Below are positions 8,957 through 16,753 of a stretch of DNA of 41,308 nt, piece after piece (position 1 is the stretch's first letter; each line of letters opens with the position of its first letter). Made by a program: the position numbers and the translations under genes. Source of the stretch: Acidobacteriota bacterium (lineage in GTDB: Bacteria > Acidobacteriota > Terriglobia > Terriglobales > Acidobacteriaceae); assembly GCA_021780095.1 (NCBI GenBank), contig JAJXZK010000397.1, positions 1 through 41,308 on the forward strand, in the 5' to 3' direction. Below the pieces are notes generated by a model. The model saw only the letters and a list, made by a program, of their open reading frames with translations. It was not told the DNA's origin and did no database searches.

Positions 8957-9715
8957 ATGCGGATTTTGGCGATCGTTCGCCAGGTGTTGGACGCGGAAGA
9001 GACGGTGCGCGTGCGCGACGGCGAGGTGGACCTGAGCGCCAGCAAATTGGTGGTCGACACCATGGATGAGTATGGCGTGGAGCAGGCGTTGCGTATTCGT
9101 GAGAATGGTGTCGACGCCGAAGTAATTGCGCTGGCGGTGGGTCCAGAACGAAGCCAGGAAGCGCTGCGGACAGTACTAGCGATGGGAGCGGACCGCGCGA
9201 TTCACGTGCGGACGGAACTGTTCCTCGACCCGATTGCGCTGAGCAAAGTAGCTGCGCAGGTGGCGAAGCGAGAGAATGTTGATCTGATTTTCTGCGGTGG
9301 TCAGCAGGCAGACTGGGACAGTCATGCTCTTGGAGCGGCGACTGCCGAACGATTGCAATGGCCTCAGGTGGCGTGGGTCAACGCATTGCAGGTGGACGGG
9401 CAAACGCTGACCGGGCGGCACGATGCTGAGGATGGGAGCGAAGTGTTTCGAGTGCAGCTTCCCGTGGTGCTGACGACTCAGCAAGGGTTGAATGAACCGA
9501 GATATCCGACTGTGCCGAATATCATGCGGGCAAAAAAGAAGGAGCTTCGAATGGAGTCGCTGGACGCTTTCCAGGTTGAGCCGAAGCTGAAAGTCGTCGG
9601 GGCGGAGATCCAGGTGAAGACCCGCTTATACAAAATACTGGACGGAAAGGATGCGCCGGCCGCAGCCGCGGAACTTGTCTGCTTGCTGCGGGAAGAAGCG
9701 CGGGTGATTGCATGA
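8957..9715 (+). CDS. etfB: Electron transfer flavoprotein subunit beta
   Basis: A 252-residue ETF beta subunit, the AMP-containing half of the soluble flavoprotein that accepts electrons from acyl-CoA dehydrogenases. Seen: [19 protein letters not shown] at the N-terminus, [23 protein letters not shown], the [18 protein letters not shown] loop and [13 protein letters not shown], which is the recognition-loop region of the family. Length is typical. A strong GGAGGA ribosome binding site sits just before the ATG at 8957. The stop overlaps the start of etfA in an ATGA arrangement, so the two subunits are translationally coupled. Context with acyl-CoA dehydrogenases on the upstream side and EtfD on the downstream side makes a beta-oxidation ETF the best reading, not a bifurcating (FixAB) one. 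Confidence 0.94.
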   Translation: MRILAIVRQVLDAEETVRVRDGEVDLSASKLVVDTMDEYGVEQALRIRENGVDAEVIALAVGPERSQEALRTVLAMGADRAIHVRTELFLDPIALSKVAAQVAKRENVDLIFCGGQQADWDSHALGAATAERLQWPQVAWVNALQVDGQTLTGRHDAEDGSEVFRVQLPVVLTTQQGLNEPRYPTVPNIMRAKKKELRMESLDAFQVEPKLKVVGAEIQVKTRLYKILDGKDAPAAAAELVCLLREEARVIA

Positions 9716-10662
9716 TCCTGGTCGTTGTGGAACATGCGAACGGAAAAGTGAGTAAAAGCACGTACGAAATGGTGACTTGTGCTCGCGAGCTGGGCAGGGA
9801 AGGGCCGGTCGCGGCGCTGGTGCTGGGATCTGCAACTTTCACTGTTGCAAATGAGGTCGCGTTGCTAGTGGATCAGGTGCTCGTTGCGGATCACCCCGAC
9901 CTTGTGCAGTATGATCCGGAGGTTTGGTCGACCGCGGTCGCGCAGATTGCAAGCGAGGGAGAAGCAAACACCGTGCTGATCAGCGGTAGCCGGAGCGGGC
10001 GCGAGTATAGTCCTCGGGTTGCGGTCAGGCTGGATGCGCCGCTGCTGGAGGATGTCGTCACCGTCAGGCCAAAAGAAGGTGGGCTCTCCGCGGAGCGCTA
10101 CACTTTTTTGTCGCGGATCACGGAGACGATCACGACGAATGCTCCGGTCATTGTGATCACACCGAAGCAGGCTGCATTTGCAGTGGCGATACCGGGCACG
10201 GAGGCGGGGGAGCAGTTTGATGTGGACCTGTCGCTGCCGCAACCTCGGGTGCAGATTACCGGAAAATCACAGGAAAAGACATCGCGCATTTCACTCGCCG
10301 ATGCGGAGATTGTAGTCGCCGGCGGCCGAGGAGTTGGCAGCGCGGAGGGATTCCAAACGCTGGTTGAAGGGTTGGCCGATGCACTGGGCGCCGCTGTTGG
10401 TGCGACGCGGGCGATTGTCGATGCAGGGTGGCGACCTTATTCTGAACAGGTTGGGCAGACCGGAAAGACAGTCCAGCCGAAGGCGTACATTGCCATTGGC
10501 ATCTCCGGGGCAGTGCAGCACCTTTCGGGTATGGGGAAAAGCAAATGCATTGTTGCCATCAATAAAGATGCGGACGCACCGATTTTCAAAGTAGCGGATT
10601 ACGGCATCGTGGGCGATGTGAACCAGGTTGTTCCGGCAATGATTGCTGCGATTCGCAAGTAA
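9712..10662 (+). CDS. etfA: Electron transfer flavoprotein subunit alpha
   Basis: A 316-residue ETF alpha subunit, which binds FAD and forms the heterodimer with EtfB. The C-terminal FAD domain is clear: [17 protein letters not shown], then [25 protein letters not shown] as two stretches, then [16 protein letters not shown] and [20 protein letters not shown], which is the highly conserved ETF alpha signature. Its start at 9712 overlaps the etfB stop by 4 bases. The membrane oxidoreductase gene starts 43 bases downstream, so etfB-etfA-etfD are read as one operon. Confidence 0.95.
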   Translation: MILVVVEHANGKVSKSTYEMVTCARELGREGPVAALVLGSATFTVANEVALLVDQVLVADHPDLVQYDPEVWSTAVAQIASEGEANTVLISGSRSGREYSPRVAVRLDAPLLEDVVTVRPKEGGLSAERYTFLSRITETITTNAPVIVITPKQAAFAVAIPGTEAGEQFDVDLSLPQPRVQITGKSQEKTSRISLADAEIVVAGGRGVGSAEGFQTLVEGLADALGAAVGATRAIVDAGWRPYSEQVGQTGKTVQPKAYIAIGISGAVQHLSGMGKSKCIVAINKDADAPIFKVADYGIVGDVNQVVPAMIAAIRK

Positions 10663-10705
10663 TCCTGCCAAGACAGACTCTTTCCAGTTTCGGGGCCAAG
10701 TTCGG

Positions 10706-13201
10706 ATGCTGCCACTTTCTCAGAAGTACGCGTTCCTGATGTTCGCGCTTGTTACCATGGCGTGGGGAGCGCATGGCTTCTTTCGGCTGTTTTTGCGCGT
10801 ACGCCGCGGGCGTCCGGACAACGATGTTCGAACAGATCGCATTGCGCAGCGTCTCTGGGTTGCGCTTCGCACCACGCTGAGTCAATCTCGCACATTTAAG
10901 AAGCGGACGATCGTCAGCATCTTCCACGCGTTTATTTTCTATGGATTCGTCTTCTACATTCTGGTGAATGCAGTCGACGCCGTCGAAGGGTATACAGGTG
11001 CTTCGATTTCTTCAACCACTTTTCCGGGAGACATGTACAACCTGTTCGCGGATGTGCTGAGCTTCCTGGTGCTGGTGGGAGTTGTGGCGTTGGTGATCCG
11101 CAGATTTTTCCTTCCTGCCCGACGAGATTTTAGATTCAACGCGAACACACTGGTGCATCCGGATGTGCGGCGCGGATATATCAGTTGGGATTCTCTGCTG
11201 GTCTCGATTTTCATCCTCTTCCATGTGACGAGCCGGGCCATAGGAGCGGGTGCGCGGTTGGCCGATCGAGGGCCGGACAAATTTCAGCCCTTCGCCACGG
11301 CGCTTTCGCATCTGTTTACTGCACAAAATGCGTATGCCTGGCGGATTTTCGGGTATTGGGGCGCGCTGGGGAGCGTGCTCTTATTTCTCGCGTATTTCCC
11401 CTACACGAAGCACGTTCATATTTTTATGGCGCCGATGAAGTATTTCTTCGCGCGACGTTCCGGTTCAGGTGTGCTGCCGCTGGTGGATATCAATCTTGAA
11501 GCGGAAAGCCAGGCTGCAGAGATTCCGCAGATGGGCGCGAAGCGTTTGGAAGACCTGACGTGGCCGCGATTGCTCGATGCCTACGCCTGCATCCAATGTA
11601 ATCGCTGTCAGGATGTGTGTCCCGCGACCGCGACGGGCAAATCACTCAGCCCAGCAGCGATGGAAATTAATAAGCGGATGGAGCTGAACGATCTGACTGG
11701 AAGTACGTCCGGATTCGAAACTGGGAGGAGCAGTCCGCACCTGCTGTTGCAGTTCGCGCTTACGCCAGAGGCCGCGTGGGCATGCACGACCTGCGGCGCC
11801 TGCATGCAGGTGTGCCCCGTGCAGGATGAACAGATGCTCGACATCATCGATATTCGTCGCAACCAGGTGATGATGGAGGGCGAATTTCCCGTGCAGTTGC
11901 AAACTGCGTTTCGCGGGATGGAGCGATCGAAGAACCCCTGGGGCATCAACCATGACAAGCGCATGGACTGGGCCCACGGATTGCTGGTGAAGACGACGGA
12001 TGAAAATCCGGAGGCGGATGTTTTGTACTGGGTGGGATGCGCGGCGAGTTACGATCCGCAGGCGCAAAAGACAGCGCGGGCGCTGGTTCAACTGCTGAAT
12101 TATGCTGGTGTGAACTTTGCAGTGCTGGGTAAGAAGGAGTGCTGCACCGGCGACAGTGCGCGCAGAGCTGGAAATGAACTGTTGTATAGGGAGCTGGCGG
12201 ATCAGAATGTTGCCACGCTGAATGCCGTAAAGCCAAAACTTATTGTGGCAAGCTGCCCGCACTGCATGAACGCGATCGGGAATGAATACCGGCAGATCGG
12301 CGGTTTATACAACGTGATGCATCATACCGAGTTCCTTGAATCGCTGGTTTCGTCCGGCAAGCTGGATGTGGACCGGCTGGATGCAAGCATAACGTACCAC
12401 GATCCTTGTTACCTTGGGCGGCACAACGGAGTCTACGACGCGCCACGAAATGTTCTACGTGTGCTGGGACATGAATTGCTGGAAATGGACCGGAGCCGGG
12501 AAAATGCATTTTGCTGCGGCGCGGGCGGAGCGCAATTCTGGAAAGAAGAAGAGGCGGGCAGCGAGCGAATATCAGAGAATCGCTTTCATGAAGCGGAGCG
12601 GCGTCTGAATTCGGCAACGAGTGCGAAGACGCTGGCTGTGGGCTGCCCGTTCTGCAAAAGTATGCTCAGTAGTACTCCCGGCAAGAGCGATGCCGATGGA
12701 ATTGCGATCAAGGATGTCGCCGAGTTGTTGTTGGAAAGTGTGCAAAGAAAGAAAGGCGTACCAAGTGGGATTGCGCTGATTGAAGCGCGAACTAGCGAGC
12801 CGGCCGGAGGAGCTGCGGTGGCCGCGGCGGAGACAGAGGACACCAGGAGTTCGAACGAGCCCGGCAAAATCGAATCGAAGGCAACGGATATTCCTGTGAA
12901 AGCCGACCAGGCTCAGATCGAACCCGTGCAGGATCGCCTGGCCCTGGAAGCGCCGGAGAAAGTTGAGCGCAGGAAATGGCGTCCGGCAGGGAAGCCTGCT
13001 GAAGCACCTCTGGAGTCTTCATCGTCGGGTGTTGGCATACCATCCGTGGCAAGTGAGATCACACAGCCGGTGTCCTCAAATGTGAGCCCTGTCGAGACAG
13101 AGCGGTCTGCTACGGCGACAAATCCCGATGAGGCCGCGATGGCAGTCGCGCCGGAGCGAAAGAAATGGCAACCCAAGCCGAAGGATGCGTCCAAACCATA
13201 G
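10706..13201 (+). CDS. etfD: EtfD-type membrane iron-sulfur oxidoreductase with long C-terminal tail
   Basis: An 831-residue membrane protein proposed to move electrons from ETF to the quinone pool. Residues 1-260 hold about five or six membrane segments with histidines (IFHAFIFYGF, ILFHVTSRAI, TKHVHIF), like the NarI-type cytochrome b fold. Two 4Fe-4S motifs follow: C295/C298/C301/C305 and C360/C363/C366/C370, each ending CP. Then two CCG domains with C479-C480, C517/C520, C568, C603-C604 and C647/C650. From about residue 680 the tail is Ala/Glu/Pro/Ser-rich and contains two copies of an ERxKW motif (ERRKWRPAG near 755, ERKKWQPKP near 818). The start at 10706 is chosen from the hydrophobic N-terminus; the frame is open back to a TTG at 10643 inside etfA, and no strong ribosome binding site is seen. 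The equivalent mycobacterial EtfD (Rv0338c) is needed for fatty acid oxidation. Confidence 0.87.
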   Translation: MLPLSQKYAFLMFALVTMAWGAHGFFRLFLRVRRGRPDNDVRTDRIAQRLWVALRTTLSQSRTFKKRTIVSIFHAFIFYGFVFYILVNAVDAVEGYTGASISSTTFPGDMYNLFADVLSFLVLVGVVALVIRRFFLPARRDFRFNANTLVHPDVRRGYISWDSLLVSIFILFHVTSRAIGAGARLADRGPDKFQPFATALSHLFTAQNAYAWRIFGYWGALGSVLLFLAYFPYTKHVHIFMAPMKYFFARRSGSGVLPLVDINLEAESQAAEIPQMGAKRLEDLTWPRLLDAYACIQCNRCQDVCPATATGKSLSPAAMEINKRMELNDLTGSTSGFETGRSSPHLLLQFALTPEAAWACTTCGACMQVCPVQDEQMLDIIDIRRNQVMMEGEFPVQLQTAFRGMERSKNPWGINHDKRMDWAHGLLVKTTDENPEADVLYWVGCAASYDPQAQKTARALVQLLNYAGVNFAVLGKKECCTGDSARRAGNELLYRELADQNVATLNAVKPKLIVASCPHCMNAIGNEYRQIGGLYNVMHHTEFLESLVSSGKLDVDRLDASITYHDPCYLGRHNGVYDAPRNVLRVLGHELLEMDRSRENAFCCGAGGAQFWKEEEAGSERISENRFHEAERRLNSATSAKTLAVGCPFCKSMLSSTPGKSDADGIAIKDVAELLLESVQRKKGVPSGIALIEARTSEPAGGAAVAAAETEDTRSSNEPGKIESKATDIPVKADQAQIEPVQDRLALEAPEKVERRKWRPAGKPAEAPLESSSSGVGIPSVASEITQPVSSNVSPVETERSATATNPDEAAMAVAPERKKWQPKPKDASKP

Positions 13202-13247
13202 GGTATGGGTGCAGGGGCCTGGCACGTTTTGCATCAGGAGCCGCCAA

Positions 13248-13991
13248 TTGACCGCGAACGATTCAAACGATTCCATTGAAGTTTCTGTGAGCGATCGCGT
13301 GTTTGTGCTGACTGGAGCTGGCATCAGCGCGGAAAGCGGACTGCGAACATTTCGCGACAGCAATGGATTGTGGGCGGGTTACCGGGTGGAGACGGTTGCG
13401 ACGCCGGAAGGCTGGGCCGCGAATCCGGAATTGGTGTGGCAATTCTATTCGCAGCGTAGACGAGAGGCGCGGGGGAGCCAGCCGAATGCCGCTCACTATG
13501 CGCTGGCCGATTTGGAAAAGCAGATCGGGGGCCGCTTTTCCCTCTGCACTCAGAACGTGGATGATTTGCATGAACGGGCCGGTTCGCAGAACCTGGTTCA
13601 CATGCACGGAGAGCTTTTCAAGTCTCGGTGCGAGGCGGGCTGCGGCGCTCCCACGATTGAGGACAGTCACAGTTACAATTCCATGTGCGAAATTCCAAGG
13701 TGCGCTTGTGGATCGCATTTGCGGCCTCATATCGTATGGTTTGGAGAAGTTCCAATGGAAATGGCACGAATTCAGCATGAGATTGATCGGTGCACGATCC
13801 TGCTCGTGGTGGGAACTTCTGGCGCGGTCCATCCTGCGGCAAGTTTTGTGCATTGGGCGAAAGCGCGTCGCGGAGCGCCGGCGAGGACCTACTATTTGGG
13901 GCCCGAGGAACCGGTGAACGCACGCGCATTCACCCGCATCATTCTTGGCAAGGCGGGAGAAAGATTACCGGGTCTATTAAAGACTTCATAA
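13248..13991 (+). CDS. cobB: NAD-dependent protein deacylase, SIRT5/CobB class (sirtuin)
   Basis: A 247-residue class III sirtuin that removes acyl groups from lysines using NAD. Seen: LTGAGISAESGLRTFRD at the NAD site, TQNVDDLHERAG, catalytic H120 in HMHGELF, zinc-binding cysteines C128/C132 and C152/C154, and VVGTSGAVHPAA near the C-terminus. Y67 and R70 in FYSQRRRE form the Y-x-x-R pair that in SIRT5 and E. coli CobB binds the carboxylate of succinyl- or malonyl-lysine. TTG at 13248 is the chosen start: AGGAG at 13236-13240 is correctly placed and the protein then has normal length; no in-frame ATG suits. It lies 46 bases after etfD, so it is probably the last gene of the etf operon, where acyl-CoA turnover would produce the acyl-lysines it removes. 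Confidence 0.9.
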   Translation: MTANDSNDSIEVSVSDRVFVLTGAGISAESGLRTFRDSNGLWAGYRVETVATPEGWAANPELVWQFYSQRRREARGSQPNAAHYALADLEKQIGGRFSLCTQNVDDLHERAGSQNLVHMHGELFKSRCEAGCGAPTIEDSHSYNSMCEIPRCACGSHLRPHIVWFGEVPMEMARIQHEIDRCTILLVVGTSGAVHPAASFVHWAKARRGAPARTYYLGPEEPVNARAFTRIILGKAGERLPGLLKTS

Positions 13992-14060
13992 TGCGCTTCA
14001 ATCTAAGGTGCGCGCCAGGGCGCGTGTTTAGGCGGCAAAAGCGAGTATTTGCCAGTCCGC

Positions 14061-14088
14061 TTGACAAGCTGGCGCGGTGAATCATAGG
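14061..14088 (+). promoter_or_regulatory. Probable sigma-70 promoter for the small secreted protein gene
   Basis: TTGACA at 14061-14066 is a perfect -35 hexamer, followed 16 bases later by CATAGG at 14083-14088, a partial -10. The transcript would have an 80-base leader that includes a short perfect hairpin, GACGA-GGAA-TCGTC, at 14140-14153, ending 11 bases before the AAGGAG ribosome binding site at 14165-14170. Confidence 0.45.
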
Positions 14089-14177
14089 CTCTCTCCACGA
14101 GGCGGCTCCTGGGTTTCCCGGGCGGCATGGGGGACGGGGGACGAGGAATCGTCTCACCTAATTCAAGGAGATCTCTC

Positions 14178-14459
14178 ATGACGAAGAATAATGTGATTCG
14201 TACATTGGTGATGTATTCCATGTTGGCTGGCACTTCCATGATGTTCGCTCAGGGGCCTGTACAGAATATCGACCCGAATAAACATGCACACCTCGCCGCT
14301 GCGCAGGCGCACATTGCGCAGGCATATAAGGAAGCGGATGCCGCGCAACAGGCAAATCGAGACCAGCTTGGTAATCATGCTCAGAAAGCCAAGGAATTGT
14401 TGATCCAGGCGTCTCAGGAATTGAAGGCGGCCGCGGAATACGCGAACCACCGCAAGTAG
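14178..14459 (+). CDS. Small secreted helical protein of unknown function
   Basis: A 93-residue protein that I do not recognise by name. The start at 14178 follows AAGGAG at 14165-14170 with a 7-base spacer. Residues 1-23 form a signal peptide (basic TKNNVIR, a hydrophobic core, then a likely cut after MMFAQ). The mature part is Ala/Gln/Lys-rich, with no cysteine, and has a heptad-like pattern (AHLAAAQAHIAQAYKEAD, then QKAKELLIQASQELKAAAEY) that should form an amphipathic two-helix hairpin or coiled coil. It has its own likely promoter and a terminator, so it is a single-gene unit. A periplasmic or envelope-associated structural role is possible, but nothing in the sequence fixes a function. 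Confidence 0.75.
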   Translation: MTKNNVIRTLVMYSMLAGTSMMFAQGPVQNIDPNKHAHLAAAQAHIAQAYKEADAAQQANRDQLGNHAQKAKELLIQASQELKAAAEYANHRK

Positions 14460-14478
14460 TGCTTTGATGATGGTGACG

Positions 14479-14515
14479 GGAGCGGCGCTATGCTCCGCTC
14501 CTGTGTTATTTCTTC
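14479..14515 (+). terminator. Intrinsic terminator after the small secreted protein gene
   Basis: GGAGCGG (14479-14485) and CCGCTCC (14495-14501) form a 7-bp GC-rich stem with a 9-base loop, followed by a T-rich run (TGTGTTATTTCTTCT). It sits 20 bases past the stop codon, between two convergent genes. Confidence 0.65.
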
Positions 14516-14568
14516 TGCTTTGCAGTCTTGATCGACGTTTCCGATGGCGGCGTGGAGCGCGATCCGTC

Positions 14569-16743
14569 TCATTGCTCGTTTAGAAAAACCAGCTCCGAAC
14601 TGGTTGGAAGCGGAAGATGTACGGGCAAGCCATTCTGCATCAGATCCAGTCCAGTCATGATGCGGTCGGGACTTGTGTGGTCGTGAAACTGCAGCTGATA
14701 TTGTTTGGTTGCGGATAAGCCGCGCAGCAGAAATATGTGGGTGCTCGCTGACGCTACAGAGCCTCGGAAGGCATAGACGACTCCGTGGCCATCGGGCGGG
14801 TGGAAAAATTCCATGCCGTCCCAATGGACACCGTCCGGTCGCGGCGAGATGTGATAGAGATCTGCATCGCGAATCAAGGGTCGTAGAAACTTTTTGTAGG
14901 TCGCGAACTCTTCCTTGGCTGCGGCATGCTGCTGCGCAGTCCAGGCCGTTGTGTCCTGCATGATTGTGGTCCACCCCATCATGCCGCTGCGCAGCATGTA
15001 TAAGAAATTTTCAATGCGGGGCGTGGGCCATTTCATCTCATAATCCTCCAGCATTGCTGGGGGAAGGACATGGCTGGCGTCATAGAATGCCTGGCGATTC
15101 GACAACGGATCGTAGCTGTCGGTGATGGAGAAATAATCGCCGTGAGCTGCACTTCCGAAGTCCACCATGCGTCCGCCATTGTCACAAATTTCAAGCAGCA
15201 GGCTGGGATGCATCCTGCGAAGCTGCGAATAGATGCCGTAGTACGAACGCACGGAATGATAGCTGACGTCAGTGGAAGAAGCCTGAATCGGAAGATCGAC
15301 ACCGCTGACTTCTTTCAACTCGGTTGAGGGATACGAGCCGGGTGCGTGGGGATGGTCGGTGCGGACGCAGCTCTTGGCGACGACGTAACCATCATGCTCC
15401 AGCATGTCGAGCCGATCGTCGTGGACAATTCGCTGGACTTCGCGCTGGGCGTAGTCGTGCACTGCAGGCACTCCCAGATCGACAGTGCGTCCCACGAAAG
15501 GATCGGGTTTCCAGTTCGCGGGCACGTCTGCAACCAGCCAGTCGCGCGTCGCGGGGTTGAAGACATTGAGTGCGCCAGGATTTGTATCGACTCCAGCTTC
15601 AGCCCAGTTGACCCAAAGCCCAAACTTCAGGCCATGCGCATGGGCGTAGTCAGAAATCCCGGCGAGGCCATTTGGAAATTTCTTCGGATCGGGAACCCAG
15701 TCGCCGACACCGCGGAACCAGCCTGCATCCAGATGAAACATCTCGAGGCCAAGTTCGGCCGAGTCGCGAATCATCCGTTTTGCAATCGCCTCATTCACGG
15801 CCATGCCGCTGCCCCAGCTATTGTTCACAAGCGTGGGAAATTGGGGATTCTTCCAGCTCACGGAGTTCATCAGTACGGTCCGAATCCAGGGACGCAGTAC
15901 ATTGCCGAGGGCATCCGCGCCACCGGTGAAAGCGCCAAGAAATATGGTCGGAGCCTCGAAGGTTTCCTGGGGTTCCAGCCGCGTACGAAACGGGTGGGGT
16001 TCAGGATTCAAACCGATTTCTCCGTGCAGGCTCTTAGCGCTGCGCCGCAGCGTCATGCGGGTGCGACCGCTGAATTCGATGCCAGCGTACCAGCCGCTTT
16101 CAGTGTGCGGTTGTTGCACCATCATCCACGGAATAATTTCTCGCGGTGCCGCGTCGGTTGCGTAGGTGCTCGACATGCCCTGCCATTGATATCCAACGGG
16201 GAGATCGACATCGTGCGTACCGATCATTGTTGGTCTTCCCGCACCCTTGTCGATATACATTCCTTGCAGATTCTTGCTTGAGGGGATCTGCCAGGAGAAG
16301 CGGAAGCTGTCCTGCATCGGAATCCAAATCTCTTCCTGACTGAGGTTTTGAATCCGGATGCGATGCTCAATCGGACCCATATCGGCGCGCACCTGCCAGA
16401 TCCAAGTGAGTCGCAATGGCACGGGCTTCGCGTCATAAACAAGCTGGACGGAGCTTGCATCGCTCCGGTTCATTGCGGTGTCCAGAGTCCACCGCAGAGG
16501 GACACGTTTGTCCCTCTGCCAGACGAATGGCAGCAGCGATTCTTGTTGATCATTGATCCACTTCTGTCCGTTGGCGCCTTGCAGCAGGATCAGTCGGGGA
16601 GAGTTAGCAGAGGCTTCGAGGGTGATGGAAGTTTGCTGGGTGCGAAGATGCGTGCGGATAGGAGCGCCTACCGCAGCGCTTGTCAGTGCGCAGGTGAAAA
16701 GCGCAAAACGGAGGAGTCGAGATGCCGCGATTGTCCAATCCAT
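14569..16743 (-). CDS. Secreted GH36-type alpha-galactosidase
   Basis: A 724-residue exported glycoside hydrolase expected to release alpha-galactosyl groups. The start at 16743 gives a good signal peptide (SRLLRFALFTCALTSAAVG, cut near GAP). An N-terminal beta-sandwich of about 280 residues precedes the (beta/alpha)8 barrel, which holds NNSWGSGMAVNE, FHLDAGWF, LKFGLWVNWAEAG, then LDMLEHDGY whose D451 lines up with the nucleophile of GH36/melibiase, and EICDNGGRMVDFG followed by SITD with D542 as the candidate acid/base. The frame extends 69 residues further upstream, but that overlaps the preceding gene and lacks a signal peptide. It starts 10 bases after the stop of the FG-GAP/ASPIC gene, so both are likely on one minus-strand transcript. 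Specificity within GH36 (galactosidase versus N-acetylgalactosaminidase) is not settled. Confidence 0.88.
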   Translation of the reverse strand: MDWTIAASRLLRFALFTCALTSAAVGAPIRTHLRTQQTSITLEASANSPRLILLQGANGQKWINDQQESLLPFVWQRDKRVPLRWTLDTAMNRSDASSVQLVYDAKPVPLRLTWIWQVRADMGPIEHRIRIQNLSQEEIWIPMQDSFRFSWQIPSSKNLQGMYIDKGAGRPTMIGTHDVDLPVGYQWQGMSSTYATDAAPREIIPWMMVQQPHTESGWYAGIEFSGRTRMTLRRSAKSLHGEIGLNPEPHPFRTRLEPQETFEAPTIFLGAFTGGADALGNVLRPWIRTVLMNSVSWKNPQFPTLVNNSWGSGMAVNEAIAKRMIRDSAELGLEMFHLDAGWFRGVGDWVPDPKKFPNGLAGISDYAHAHGLKFGLWVNWAEAGVDTNPGALNVFNPATRDWLVADVPANWKPDPFVGRTVDLGVPAVHDYAQREVQRIVHDDRLDMLEHDGYVVAKSCVRTDHPHAPGSYPSTELKEVSGVDLPIQASSTDVSYHSVRSYYGIYSQLRRMHPSLLLEICDNGGRMVDFGSAAHGDYFSITDSYDPLSNRQAFYDASHVLPPAMLEDYEMKWPTPRIENFLYMLRSGMMGWTTIMQDTTAWTAQQHAAAKEEFATYKKFLRPLIRDADLYHISPRPDGVHWDGMEFFHPPDGHGVVYAFRGSVASASTHIFLLRGLSATKQYQLQFHDHTSPDRIMTGLDLMQNGLPVHLPLPTSSELVFLNEQ

Positions 16744-16753
16744 ACACGACCGC

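Noticed and set aside
10643..10705. Longer N-terminus of EtfD starting within etfA (TTG)
   Set aside because: The added 21 residues are polar and unlike the family start, and the frame overlaps etfA; ATG 10706 fits the hydrophobic N-terminus.
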